Part shown: positions 1-12,600 of the stretch, piece by piece | Layout: every line of letters begins with the position of its first letter | How positions within the stretch are numbered: position 1 is the first letter of the stretch | DNA from: Ottelia alismoides | Lineage: Eukaryota > Streptophyta > Magnoliopsida > Alismatales > Hydrocharitaceae | Direction of reading: 5' to 3' | Length of the DNA stretch: 64,000 nucleotides | Assembly (NCBI GenBank): GCA_037367405.1 | Contig: JAZKJV010011400.1 | Coordinates: forward strand, 1,734,501-1,798,500 | Notes under the pieces: generated by a model | Told to the model about the DNA's origin: nothing | Databases searched by the model: none | Seen by the model: only the letters and a program-made list of their open reading frames with translations | Program-made: the position numbers and the translations under genes

Positions 1-473
1 ACGGTGTTGAGGAACTCTTCGGTCCACAGCGAGAAGTCATTGGAAACGCGGCTAATGGGCTCATACCGCGTCGGCACCGGAGTGTTGGCATAAGTGGGAT
101 CGATCACAAACTCGAGCGTATGCACCGATTGCTGCGCGGCCAGCAGTTCCACCCACCAATCGGTTGCCGCGCGAACATTGGCCAGCGACTGCTGAATCAA
201 GCTTGGCGTCCAGTTCTCAGTGCTGGTGTCTTGGAGCCCATTGCTTTCAAGAAACACCGGAGTCACCGCCACACGTCCCAGCATGAACTCGGCGGTATCC
301 TGCTCCATAGCCCCGAAGGGCAGGCTGGCAAACACCCGTCGAGGCTCCATAGCCTCCAGTCTCAAGACTCTGGCCTGGCCGGCGTGCCGAAAATTGCCTC
401 GGCCTCGCGAGAGTTTGCGTCCAGTCAGCCACTTTCCTAGCCAGCCATCGGGTCCAAACACAGGTTTTGCCAC
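1..473 (-). CDS. LEPR-XLL secreted protein, N-terminal part (cut by window edge)
   Basis: The frame is open from a GTG at 471-473 to the window edge (about 157 residues) and closed upstream by an in-frame TGA. Near residues 39-49 it reads LEAMEPRRVFA, a clear LEPR-XLL motif, the N-terminal export signature of many planctomycete surface proteins; the preceding stretch is Arg/Lys-rich and followed by a short hydrophobic run, as usual for this signal. The rest (including EQDTAEFMLGRVAVTPVF and VRAATDWWVELLAAQ) is characteristic of the N-terminal zone of large planctomycete secreted proteins, but I cannot name a fold. A GGAG lies about 11 nt before the GTG. It lies downstream of the 4862-aa gene on the same strand, separated by a hairpin. 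The start could instead be the ATG at 348-350, but that would cut the LEPR motif, so GTG is preferred. Function unknown; the C-terminus is outside the window. Confidence 0.7.
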   Translation of the reverse strand, partial: MAKPVFGPDGWLGKWLTGRKLSRGRGNFRHAGQARVLRLEAMEPRRVFASLPFGAMEQDTAEFMLGRVAVTPVFLESNGLQDTSTENWTPSLIQQSLANVRAATDWWVELLAAQQSVHTLEFVIDPTYANTPVPTRYEPISRVSNDFSLWTEEFLNT

Positions 474-614
474 GGCAATTCACGCTCCACCAGAGGATAG
501 CTCCACAAGCTCGGGGGCTTACGGACTATTATCGGGCCTTCAGCCCTGTAACTCTAGGGCCGAAATTGCACGCCAAAAGTACGCGGATACCAAAAAGCTG
601 TTCTCAAAGAACCT

Positions 615-639
615 GGGGCGACTTCCAAGAAGTCGCCCC
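615..639 (-). terminator. hairpin downstream of the 4862-aa gene
   Basis: Perfect 11-bp inverted repeat (GGGGCGACTTC / GAAGTCGCCCC) with a 3-nt loop, 52 nt past the stop of the giant gene. Read on the minus strand it is followed by a second small hairpin and then a short T-run (complement of the A-run near 592-596). A terminator or an mRNA 3' end structure is likely; the T-run is not immediately adjacent, so intrinsic termination is not certain. Confidence 0.5.
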
Positions 640-690
640 GCATAATTGTTCCGTGATCTACTGCCCAGTCGGGCAGCAGTCCTGGCTTGG

Positions 691-3600
691 CTATCGCCGG
701 AAGCGACTGGCCAGACGCTGGCGCAGCAGCCAGTTGGCTTGACTTGTCACCACTTCATCAGCCAGCTCGCTAGCGGTGCCGCTCAGCGAGGCCAAAGCCG
801 CGTCGCGGGCACCTGTGCTGCTGGTCTTGGAGGCTGTGCTCAGTACCACAGGCTCGTCCTTGTCGTCGGCCAGGCTGGCAAAGAAGTCATCGGGGGTTTC
901 CTCAACCTGGGTGCGTTTGGTCTCGATCGCCGGAGCTGCAACTGGTGCTTCCCCTTCGCCGCGCAGTGAACCTAGCCGCTCGATGCCATCGATCCACCCC
1001 AGCGTGCTGACGTCAGCTACGCCAGTACCAGCTTCGCCTTCGCCCGCACCGCTAAAACCACCTTCGCTACTACCGGTTGGAGGCAGGGTGTTCAGGTAGT
1101 TGATCACCAGCAACACATCCAGCGGTGTAACTTCGCTGTCGCCGTTTACGTCGACATAAGGAGCCGCGGCCGTATGCGGCAGCGACAGCTTCTTGGGTGC
1201 AGAACTGTTGTAGTAATTGATTACTTGCAGTACGTCGATTGGCGATACTTTGCCGTCAGCATTCACATCAAACTGATTGGTTTGATTCTTGAATGGGTTG
1301 CCAACAATCGTGATCGCATAGTCTTCGACTTCGCCATCCGGTGCCAGACCTGTGGGCGTCTTGACGGCATCACTATCGGTGCTGAGGCGGAACCGGGCGT
1401 AGGTAGTGCCATTGAGCGCCGAAGGCGGTACCAAGAAGTTCAGCGTATCCGAAGTAGTTGTCAGTGGCTTGGAAACCGTGATGGCTTCCGTGGCCGCAAA
1501 CACGCCGTCTTGGTTGTAGTCGATCCAACCCGACAGGTACACAGTCGTGCCGGCGGGACGAGTGATCTGAATCGTGGCGCTCGATTGGAAAGCGGCCACA
1601 AAGGTTGAGAACGTTACACCGTCATCGAACTCGTCGAGATTTGGTGTCTTGGCATCTGCATCGGGTCGCACTTGTGCACCCAGACTCAGGCCTGGGACAA
1701 CCGTGTGACGAGCCCCGTTGCTATCTCGCTTGGAAGCATACTTGGGATCTGGTGCATCGCCATAATCCAAGCCTTCACCCATGAACACGGTCAAGGTAGT
1801 TTGGCCATTGTTCTGGTTAGGCTTGAGTACATTACCAGCCATATCTGAAATGGCTTGGATGAGGGCTGCCTGATCACCGCTGACGCTCTCGGCCCCAGCG
1901 ACGACCACGCGATCACCGAAGGCCGTAGCCGTTACACCTGGCAGGTTGGCTGCATTGATCGCCGCGGTGATCTGGTTAGCGATAGCGATTTCCTCTACCG
2001 TGCTGGCAGCCGAAATCTTGATCGCTCGCGAAGCGGCTTGTCCCGGCGTTCCGGCTTGCAGAAGCTGCGTATTGGTTAGTCCCAGGGTCGTATTTGCGTC
2101 GCCACCCAAGACCACCAAACCATTGCCAGCGTAGCTGGGCAACAGTCCCAGACCCGCGTTGCGAATAGCAGTTACCAAAGCCTGGCCAATGGTCGCAGCG
2201 CCGGCACCGGCAGAGAATCGCACTGGTACCCGACCAGGGACTACAACTCCGTTGGTATCGATCTCGAAAGTGATCGGCGCACTGGTGCGATTGATGGTGA
2301 AGGTCTCGCCATCGACCAGGGCCACCGGACGACCGGCAACCAACGGGATTTGAATTCCAAAGTCGGTCTTCACACCAGGCTTGCCCGAAAGCGTCAAACC
2401 GCTGGTGCCAACGTTGATCGTCGCAATGGAAGAGCCATCGATTTGCAATCGGCCTGTGCCCAGGTCAGCGATCGTCAACTGCATGCTTGCCCCGGTAATC
2501 GCAGCAGCCAGGCGCCGAGCCACTTCCACTGGACTGGCCGTGGCTGTCAAGCGAACGGGCACGTTGGCCGCACTGACGCTGCCGTCCTTGTCCAATTCAA
2601 AAGTCAAGCGACGCACGCCGTCATCGATCGTGATTACCGAACCTTCAACGATGTCAGCCACGGCACCGTCAGCACTTGGTACGCTGACCAGGAAACCAGT
2701 GTCCAGTTCAAACGTCGTCGTCTTCTTGTCGGCATCGACGATCGTTATCGAAGAACCGTCAGCGTAGTCGCGACCACGCAAGGCAGTAATCGCAAACTCA
2801 CGCGAATTGACAAAGCGAATCTGGTAGACACTGCTGGACGAGAACAAGCCAGCCAGCGGCGTCAAACGAACGACGTTGGTGGTCGCATCATAACCGAAGC
2901 GATAATCGATTCCGTCAACCAGCGGAATACCGTCTTTGTAGACCAGTATGCTACCCGAGTTGACCGTCGAATCATCAATGCCAGTTCCTCGATTGGGGTC
3001 GCTTGGCTCCAGACCATCAAACAATTGGATGTCGAAGTAGCTGGCCGTGAAATTCGTCAGCTCGATAACCGAAGGTGCAGGATTGGTGTCCAGTCCAGCG
3101 TTGTCATTGTCCACAGGTGTCAGCATGACGACCGAAGGACCAGCGAAGTCGGCGCGATCTTGTGAACCACGATCCTTGAAGACGTTCTCGCCCAAACCGC
3201 TAGGTGGTGCGACCGAAGGATCGTCCACTCGCAGCATGCCGTTAACGTCATACTGAGGAGCCAGTACTGGCGAAGCGGAGATGCCAATCGAACTCTTGAC
3301 CGCCACCAAGGATGGACGATCTTGCAGAGAGTCGATCGCACTATCGATCACGCGCGAACCGGCTTCTGGATAAAGGTTTCCATTGAGCACGTCGCGGAAC
3401 AGCTTGGCTTCGTTATCGGCGACGATAGCGAACTGACCAACCGTTGCCGCTCCGGCGGTGTTAGCCCGATTACGGTGGAAAACGGTTCCACCCACGATAG
3501 TGGTATTGCTGCTGGCATCGATCGATAAACCGGTACCAAAATTAGCAATCACGTTGTTGATCAAAGTTGGGGAGGCGTTGTTCGTGACCAGCAACCCGAC

Positions 3601-6600
3601 TTCGGTGGCTGCGCCAGCATCACCGCGGCCAAACGTGCCCACAAGGGTGTTGTTGATGATGCGTGAGTAAGGTACCGGCGCTGGCACACCACCGGTCGTT
3701 GGATCACCGCTGATGGAGATACCGCCAGCCAGGTTATCAATGAACGTGCTGTTCATGATTACCGGACCTGGCACCAGTCGATCGGTGTTGATCGATAGCA
3801 AGTTGCGTGGCGTTCCGCCGATTGGATTGCCCTGGGCGTCGCGGCCAGCGGAGGTGATGCTGACACCAAAGCCGCTGGATTGCGAAATCCTGGCGGATTG
3901 AATGACGATCTGTCCTTGTTCACGCTCGCGATTGGCATCGCCGGTGCCCTTGGAGAAGATCCGTGTATAGACCGCAGGTTTATCTTCTACGTTCGCCTGT
4001 CCAATCAAAGCGACCGTGCTGCTGCCCAAGCCGCTGGAACCATTGATCAGGATGGCTTGCAGATCCAGCACTGCCTGGACGGTCGGCGAGTTGATCAGGT
4101 CAGCAAACCGCCTGGCGATCACCAAAGCCGATTCGCTGCTGAAACCTGTGGCCGAAGTGCCTACGCGATTGCTGAAAGTCAGCGGTACGTTACCCGGTGT
4201 CGGACCAATGGCGTCGTCGACGTTATCCAGTTCGAAGACCAGCGAACGGGTTCCATCGCTGACGGTAAAGGTCGTACCAGCCACAAATCCACTTGCGCCG
4301 TTGAAGTTCAAAGCGACGCCTTGACCCAAGCGTTCCAGTGGCGAGATAGCGGTCGCCAATTGCAAAGTGCTGAAGGTATTGGTTGCTGGCAGTGGCACGC
4401 CGTACTCGGTACCACCACGAATTTCCAATTGGTAAGGACCTTGCGAAATTCTGTTGGGTGATGGAGCGCCAGCCACAGGCACGAATTCCGTATCTTGTGG
4501 AGCTTGCGAGACCATCTCGCCGCGACCAGCCAGGCCGATCATGAAGTCGTCCAGATGCACGCCTTCGAAGTTGTTGTTCAAGGCCTTCAGCAAACCTGGA
4601 TTGGCCAAACTCGTGTTACCGAATGGATCGGTACCAGTATTGAACGAACCAAATTGATCGCCAGCCAATTCAGTAATCAGAGTGAATGGTCCACCAGTAA
4701 CCTGAGTACGGGTGAAACCAGTCAAGTCAACGGTATCACCACGCACGATAAACGGCAGGGCGTTGCCCGAAGCATAGGTCGTGGCCAAAGCTTGTTGTAC
4801 TGCCTGCGCCACATCGTTGGCCGTCATGTTCAGGTTCAGATAGATCGGTGCATTCGCGGTGGACGCTGAACCGACCAGCACAATCGACGAGCCAAAAGGC
4901 ACGGAGACTTGCGTTGCACCTTCCAGTTGCAGCCGCTCATCTTTGACGACCGGGTTGAGCTGACGCATGATGCTCAGCTTCAACCTGTAAGCACCCGACA
5001 TGGCACCGGAAGCCGTACCCAAAACTCCCGGCAGGTACGTGGAGTTGCCCGAACCACTGACGCCGAAATAGTAGGTTCCATCTTGGGGAGCAGTGAAGGT
5101 GATTTGGCTGTCGGTCGAGATACCACTGTTATCGTTGGCGCGAAGTTGATTGCCCAGCGAATCGAACAGTCGCAAGTAGCTATCCAGCGGGCTGCCGATG
5201 AAGGCTGCATCCACTGTGGCTGTGACGGTCGCGCCGCGTGCCAGTTCAATTCTTACCAGGTCGACGTCCTGTGTCTTATCCGCCAAGACCGGATTGTCAC
5301 CGATGGCGCCATCGATGGTAACCAGAGCCGAATCACTGTTGGTTGTGGCGACCAGCGCGGTGGCCAGCGTATCGTTCTGTTCGGCAGCCGTCCAATCGAT
5401 TAGCGTCTGCGGACGAGCCGCTCCAGCCACCGCCGCTCGCAATTGCTCAGCCACCTGAGATGCACTCATCGAAGTGCTATAGGTCACACCAACGTTCGGG
5501 CTGGTCACAGCCACCGAACCATCGGTGAACACGTAGGTAACGCCTTCGATCGTGATGCTTTGACCGGGAGTCAGTCCCGAGCCAGCAGGCATCGAGAGCA
5601 CCGGTCCGAACTTCAATTCGAAGGTTCGATTGCCAATTCGCAAGGTCTGGCCATCGAGCAATTCGTCGGCGCTCTTGGTGCGCAGCTGCGGACCTTTACC
5701 GCCTTGCATGCCATAACCGAAGCTCGCAGCCGACGAGAATTCAACTCGCAAGCGAACATTGGATTGCCCGGCAAAGTCATCCAATGGAATACGTGCTTGG
5801 CGCCACGAGCCGGTATTGTCAAACAGCTCTTGAACGCCTTGGCTGTTACCACTGATCAGCGGGTCGTACTCGTCGTCGGCCAAACCGGCGCCGCGACCTG
5901 AGTTGTTGGTGGCAGCCAAGACCCATTGGCCATCATCGCCTGCGACATACACACGCAGGGCATCGCGCATGAACTGAGGCGTTCCACCGCTGAGCGTGGC
6001 ACTGGCATTCTCAGTGGCCAGGAAATAATTGAAGTACAAGGTCGGTTTGTCACCGATCGACACACCGCTCAAGTCGAAGACCTGGCTTTCAACCGCTCCT
6101 GCAGCCCCACCTGGGAAGTTGTAATTGCGGTTAGCCACATTCTCTTGCTCGGTACCAAAGTACAGGCTATTGCCGCCGCTGACCGGGGTGATCTGGCTGC
6201 CATCGGGTGTGGCCGGCAAGCCGTGACCAGCATCAGCACCACGCAGACCCGAAACATGCCACAAGTTCTGATTGAGCGTGGAGAAGCTCAAGCCGTTTGC
6301 ATTGGTCAAACCGGTGGCAACGCTGGTCGCACCGCCGGCAAACACTGGCAACAGTTGCCCAGATTCATTGAAGGCATACAGCACGCCGTTGATATCGATA
6401 CCAAACAGGACCCGCGCGAAAGCCCCGCCCTGGATGTTGGCTGGACCGGTCGTCAGACCGGCAAACTGAATACCCAGCAATTCATGCGAAGTGCTGACGT
6501 AGGAGCCGATAGCTCCTGGATTGCTGGACAGCGAGGGCTCGAACAGTTGACTTGAGTCAACGCGGTACAGTCCACCTCGATCACTAACGGCAAACATGTT

Positions 6601-9600
6601 CCCGCCGATGAAGGTTGCACCGGTAATCGTACCACCAGGTGCACCGGCCAGTTGCAAATTATTGGAGTCGGATGCCGTACCACCGATCAGGTTGACTTGC
6701 ACGCCCGAGGCCGATGCATTCAAGCCGGGAATGCCAGACGAGTTGATCGCTTGAGCCATGCGAGCGGCTACATCGGCAGCCGAATCGCTGGCCAGGAAAG
6801 CGATCTTGATTGCCGAAGCACTTACGCTGCCGGTCGCGCCCGAATCGATGAAGACTCCGCGGTTGACCACCTGCGTGAAGTTAGCCGCTTGGGCACCGCT
6901 GAAGTTCAGGCGATTGCCTTCGTTGCTGACAACTACGCCGCCACCGACAACGCGTGCAATCGCATCGACGAACTGCTTTTGAGTGCTGCCCAGTGCTACT
7001 GGTATGGCGATCGCGCCTGGAGTTACACCGTTACCGGCCGTCTCGAATTCGAAGGTGATGCCATCGAGCGTAAACTGTGCTCCATCCAGCAGAGCTGGCG
7101 TGGTTGCCGGATTGTAGTTGTTGATGAAAACATCTGGTCCACTGTCGAATTCGAAGAGATTGGTGAAGCCAGATGAATCGGTAATGGTAAAGCGGTCACC
7201 ATCACGCAAAACTCGCTGGGTAACGTTGCCAGCGACCACGCGTGTGGCTTCGCGAGCAATCAGCCCGCGGCCAGGTGTAGTGCTAGCCGTTCGAATGAAA
7301 CCGAACTCGCGAACGGCAGTACCTGCGCCGTCGGTGATGTTAACGGCACCTGTCTTGTTGCCATTCGGACCACTATTAGCCGCACCGGTGGCTGGGTTGA
7401 TCTGGTAGATCACGTTCTCGAGGTAATCGACATTGGGCCGATCGAAGAACGTTGGATTCGTGCCGCGGGGGAACAACTCGCCGCGACTGCCAACGATGAA
7501 GCCTTTTTCCTGGCCAGTGCTGGTGTTGGAGGTAAAGGCCAAAGCATTGGGATAGATACCGTCATCAGCGTCTACAGCCGCCGGCGGAGCGGCATTGTTC
7601 AGGAAGAAGGTGCTGATGCCCAAGTCGCCTTCTGAGGTGACGGCGATACCAGTTCCGCCAGCCACCGGATCGATCTGCAGGTACTGCTGGATCGTATCTT
7701 GATCGACCGCCGCACCGACAGGCTGCGGCGAGATATCAAAGGCCTGCAGTTCGCCATTGGAACGGAACGCAATGTCACGGACCGACTGGGCAAAGCGACC
7801 AACTGTGTTGGAGACCTGGCCGGTGCGCGCGTTGACCATCGAAACTTGAGTCTCGTTGGTCACGCTCTCACGGCTGACAAACAGCGGAACTTCGGACAGA
7901 TCCAGGACCTGACCGATTCCGGTTGAATTCCGTGGGAAGAGCACGGGTACCTGAGCCGGTACGCCCGTTGCGCCACCGTTGTTGGCACCCGATTCCAGCC
8001 GATCTTCAGCAATCAACTGAACGCCGTTGGTGGGCTGCATTCGCAGGGTCGTGGCACCGCCATTGAGATAAGCGGTCAGAGCGCGTGGAATCATTTCGCT
8101 GCTGGTGACCGCCAGGAAGTATTGGCCTGCGGGCAATTCAACAGCACCCACAAATGGATCCAGTGAACCAGCCGACCCGCGCGATACATCCGTTACACCA
8201 CCGGCGCCACTGAGCCCAGTGGCCTGGTCATCCAGCAGATTGCTGCTCAAACCACCCAGAATCAAACGGCCGCTGGCATCGAATACATAAATCGAGGTGT
8301 CAGGTCGGCCCACGCCGTCAGCGTAGTCCATGTCGAAGACGGTCGAGAAGTACTTGCGCAATTCAGTCGCGCGTATTGCGGTATAGTCGAGACTGAAGCT
8401 GAACCAGTCGACATCGTTGAAGGCTTCCAAGCTGCCTGCAATGCTGATCGCTTGCTTGTCGGTGACCAGCAAGTTACCGATAGCCTGCGCATTGGCAGAG
8501 GTGTTGTTATTGCGACTGCCGATTTCAGCCGTTTCACCCAAGAGCGGTGAGTGCCGAGTACCTTCGATGACCAGCGCATTTCCGGCATATCGCATGTCGG
8601 CATAGGTCACGCTGGTACCTGGAATCTCGTCCTTCTCGCGCAAGCGAATCTGCAGTTGATATTGTCCACGAGTCAGACCACCGCTGCGTACGCGCACATG
8701 GTAAAGAACTTGGGAACCAGGCTCTCCAGGCAATACGACCCGCATGCCTGCGTCACGAGGATTGGTGCTGTAAAGATCCTTGGGCTTGTCCAAAGCGCTC
8801 TTGAGATACAGTTCCGGAGTGGTTTTGCGCAGCGAGTGTACCGATTGACGAGGCAGGTTACTGGACGAGATGAGCAGGGTCGGATCGTCTTCTTCAGCCA
8901 GCGAATCGTTCGACATCGCCAGCATTTGACCGTCAGCATCCACCAGTTCGACGATCGTGTCGAGCGAGTTGAGCGTACGATCGATATCCAACCAAACTTC
9001 GGTCCCAGCAGTTGCCTTAAAGCTATAGATGTCAACGTCGGTGCCGTTGGAAATCACACCCTGTAGCTGGTAACCCAAGCGGCGAATCTCATCGCCGTTC
9101 TTTTCGTCGGTTGCCAGTTCACCCAGATACTGCGCAAACTCGGTCGTGTCGTTGGTCCGAGGTGAATTGCTCTTGGGTGATTCCAATTCCGAGGCGACAG
9201 CTACATTGCGGTCGTTGCTATTGGCCCCGATGACCAGACTGCTCCAGTCGCCAGGGGCAGCTTCATTACCGCTGGCCTGAGCCACCAGCGTCGTGATCAT
9301 GGCGTTAGAGAAACTGGTAGTGGTCAAGCCACCAAACTGAATCTGTTCAATGTCCCCAGCAATACCACCGGTGGCATGAATCAAGTCAACATAGTCGGGA
9401 ATCGTCGTGTCGAAGAAGAAGTAAGGCAGGGCAGCTCCGTTGGGACTGACCGTAAAACCACCGTTGCCATCAGCCAGGTAGGCATTATCCCGCGCATCCA
9501 GGGCAATGGCATCGCGGCCACGGCTATCAAAGAACTGAGCGCTAACGATACCATCCAGGATGGCGCCTTGACGACGCAATTTGGTCAGCGTGGTCGCAAA

Positions 9601-12600
9601 GGTCTTGCTCGTATCGACGATGTCACGGTCTTCGTTGGTCACCAACAAGACGAACTTCTGAGCATTGGGGCGGAAGGAGTAGTTTGTCAGTGCATAGTCG
9701 ATAGCCATATAGCCATCTTCAATTGCGCCCAGAGCCTGCAGCGTGTTGATGCCCGTAGCATACTGCGCCGGTGTGCCCCACTGTCCGCCACCGAGCAGAA
9801 TTTGCTCGGGAACTATTTCGGTGTTTTCTCCACCGTACGCCACCAGGCCATAGCGGTTGGCACCGAGACTGGAGCTACCGACACCAGCGGCAATGAGCGC
9901 GGCGTCCAAGTCTCGGATCAACTGCGACGAGAACTGCTGAGCAGGTTCCATCGATCCCGAATCGTCCATGACCACAATCACGTCAGCAAACGGCGAGACC
10001 GTGGTGCTGCCGCAAGACTGGTTGAGCGTGTTGGTTTGCGGACGACCATCAGGCGTAAAGCCGACACCTACCGTACAGTCATTCAGTGAAGTCAGCATCA
10101 CTGGATTGCCGGGCGTACCAATGAGCTGAAGGGCACCACCAATTCGATCAGCATTGTCCAGCAGTTCGCCGTTGGCGGTAATGCCAGCCCCAAGCAACTT
10201 GACAACCAGGCTTTGCGTGGGGCTGCTTTCCAGTCGCAGGCCACCGTAGGTATGGAAGTTTGGAATATCGATTTGCTCTTGGACAACGTGCACGATGTCA
10301 GTGTCGTCCCAGACACCTTCCGTGGTCAACACACCACCGCGAATCACCAGGCCGTTGACGTTATTGGTATCCATGCGGTTACCAACAATCAGTGGTCCTT
10401 GATTGTCCACGCGATCGATCACCCGGCCGATTTCTCCGGTGCTGCGACCTGGGTCGCTTACGATGGTGCTATTGAGTGCACTCACGTTGATGCTGAACGC
10501 AGCGGCCCGGTTATTGACGACGACGTTGTCGACCAGAACAGGCTGTGCGCCTCGCACAAATACGACGGCGTCGTCGTTGGTTCCACGACCTCCGCGATCG
10601 GAATTAGCGGGGTTTCCACTGCCCGAGGCATTCAGTTCCAGTCGGCTATTGGACAAACGCAGGTCGGCTTGATGGGCTTCCAGTGCGCCGAAGTCGGCAA
10701 AGCCACCTTCAATGCGTGTGGTTCCACCACCATAGGCAATAACCGCGTGATCAAAGCTGGCCGTGGATGTCGGAGCCAGGTAAATGCCACCCCAGTTACC
10801 TTCAGCAGCGGCCTGGCTGGAAGCCGAAGTCGAGAAGGTGCCACCAGCACCGTAACGTCGGTCATTGACGGACGTAAAGACAACCGCGCGGTCCTGGTTG
10901 CCTTCAGCGATCAACTGCGAACCGAATTGCACTTCGATACGCGAGCCTTGCAGTTTGACAACTGTGCCACCATCGACCGCCAGGCGGCCGTCCAGACGCG
11001 AGCGAACAGAATTTGTCTTGGCAATCAGGGGTGAACCCAGCGCCGAACCGTTGTCGACTACCGAAGTGCTGTTGGCATTGAGTTCTCGCACCAAAATGTA
11101 GTTGCTGCTGCCCGTGGCATCGCTGCGATACAAACGGCGTGAAACATAAGAACTGCCAGGACGCACCGCCGGCAAGTTCTGCAACAGGATCGAACCAGGC
11201 TGGGCCAGCGTAATTTCTTGAGTGGCTTCCGAGGCAACGCTTTCGTTACCGCTGGCGTCCACATAGGTCAAACGATAGGTGTACTTGCCAGCGGCCAAGG
11301 TTCCACCAGGCTGCGCAGTCAACGAGACGATTAGCGAAGGCGGCGACACTGAGTCGGACACGAACCCGCCAGGCGTACCAGCGATAATCAAGTTTTCAGG
11401 TATGATGTGAACGATATCGCTATCATCCATGCGACCGGCCACGGTCATCGTCTCGAGAGTATTACCCGTACGAACTCGCACCAACAAACCATTGAGAGAG
11501 TTGTTGGTTAGCACGTTGCCATGAATCTCGGGACCGACACGGCGATAATCGGAAGTGAAGGCACCGACGCGCTGTTCATCTGGGGAATGGAAATTGGTCT
11601 CTTTAAAGCTGTTGGGCGTTGCGCTCATGGCGGCGTCAGCACTAGTGGTGATCGTGCTGAAGGCAATCGTCGGACGCGAATCAACCATCTGGATCGGATT
11701 GACCACTTGCGACACACCGTCGATAACCACCTGGCCACCACCAAACCGAATGTCAGCATGGCTGACCCAGTTCAGGAATTGACCACGGCTCTCAAAGTTC
11801 TTGCGCAGTTCGTCTTGCGAGTCAATGCGATTGCGGAAGTCCAAACCACCCCAGTCACCTGCCGACGGAGTTGTCAGATTACCGCTGCTGGCATTCACAC
11901 CCAGCGAAGTATCGTTGAGCGAAGTGAAGTAGACGCTACCAGGAGCAGCCGTACCTGCAGCCGTCTTGAGCACCGCTCCGGTCGAATCGACCAACACAGG
12001 TGCTCCCAGCACGACCAGCGATCCAGCACTGCGATCGACACTGTTAGACGTGCTTCCGACACCCACTCGGGCGCGGCGCAACTTCAAGATAGCCCCAGCA
12101 TCGATGAAGACGCTGACATCTTTGGGTACATCCAGAGTAGTGCCGTCAGGCAGCGGCTGGCCAAGCGAGTTAAAACCAATCTCGTAAGGTAGGTTGTCTG
12201 CCGGCGTGTTGATGCGGTTGTCCGCTCCACCATTACCGACGATACGTACCACATCGCCAGGCTGAGCGGCCAAGAGGGCGTCGCGAATGTTGCGGAAAGG
12301 TGTATCGATCGAGCCATTGCCACCGGCGGCAGCCCGCTTGTCTACATACTTGGTATTGGCTGCGGTCGAAGGTCGGAACCAATAGTCAAACACGCCTCCG
12401 GGCGTTCCATCTGCATCGCCATCCAAGGCCACGCCAGGACGCTGCAGCGTACCGGCGTCTCGCAGAACTTGACTGGCAGGCGCACGGTAATCCAAACGCA
12501 ACTGATATTGACCTTGCGACCGTCCACCCAAGCCCGAATCGGCGATGGTCGGGTCGTACTGAGTGTTGCCGCTGGCACTGACACCTACGATGTAATTGCC

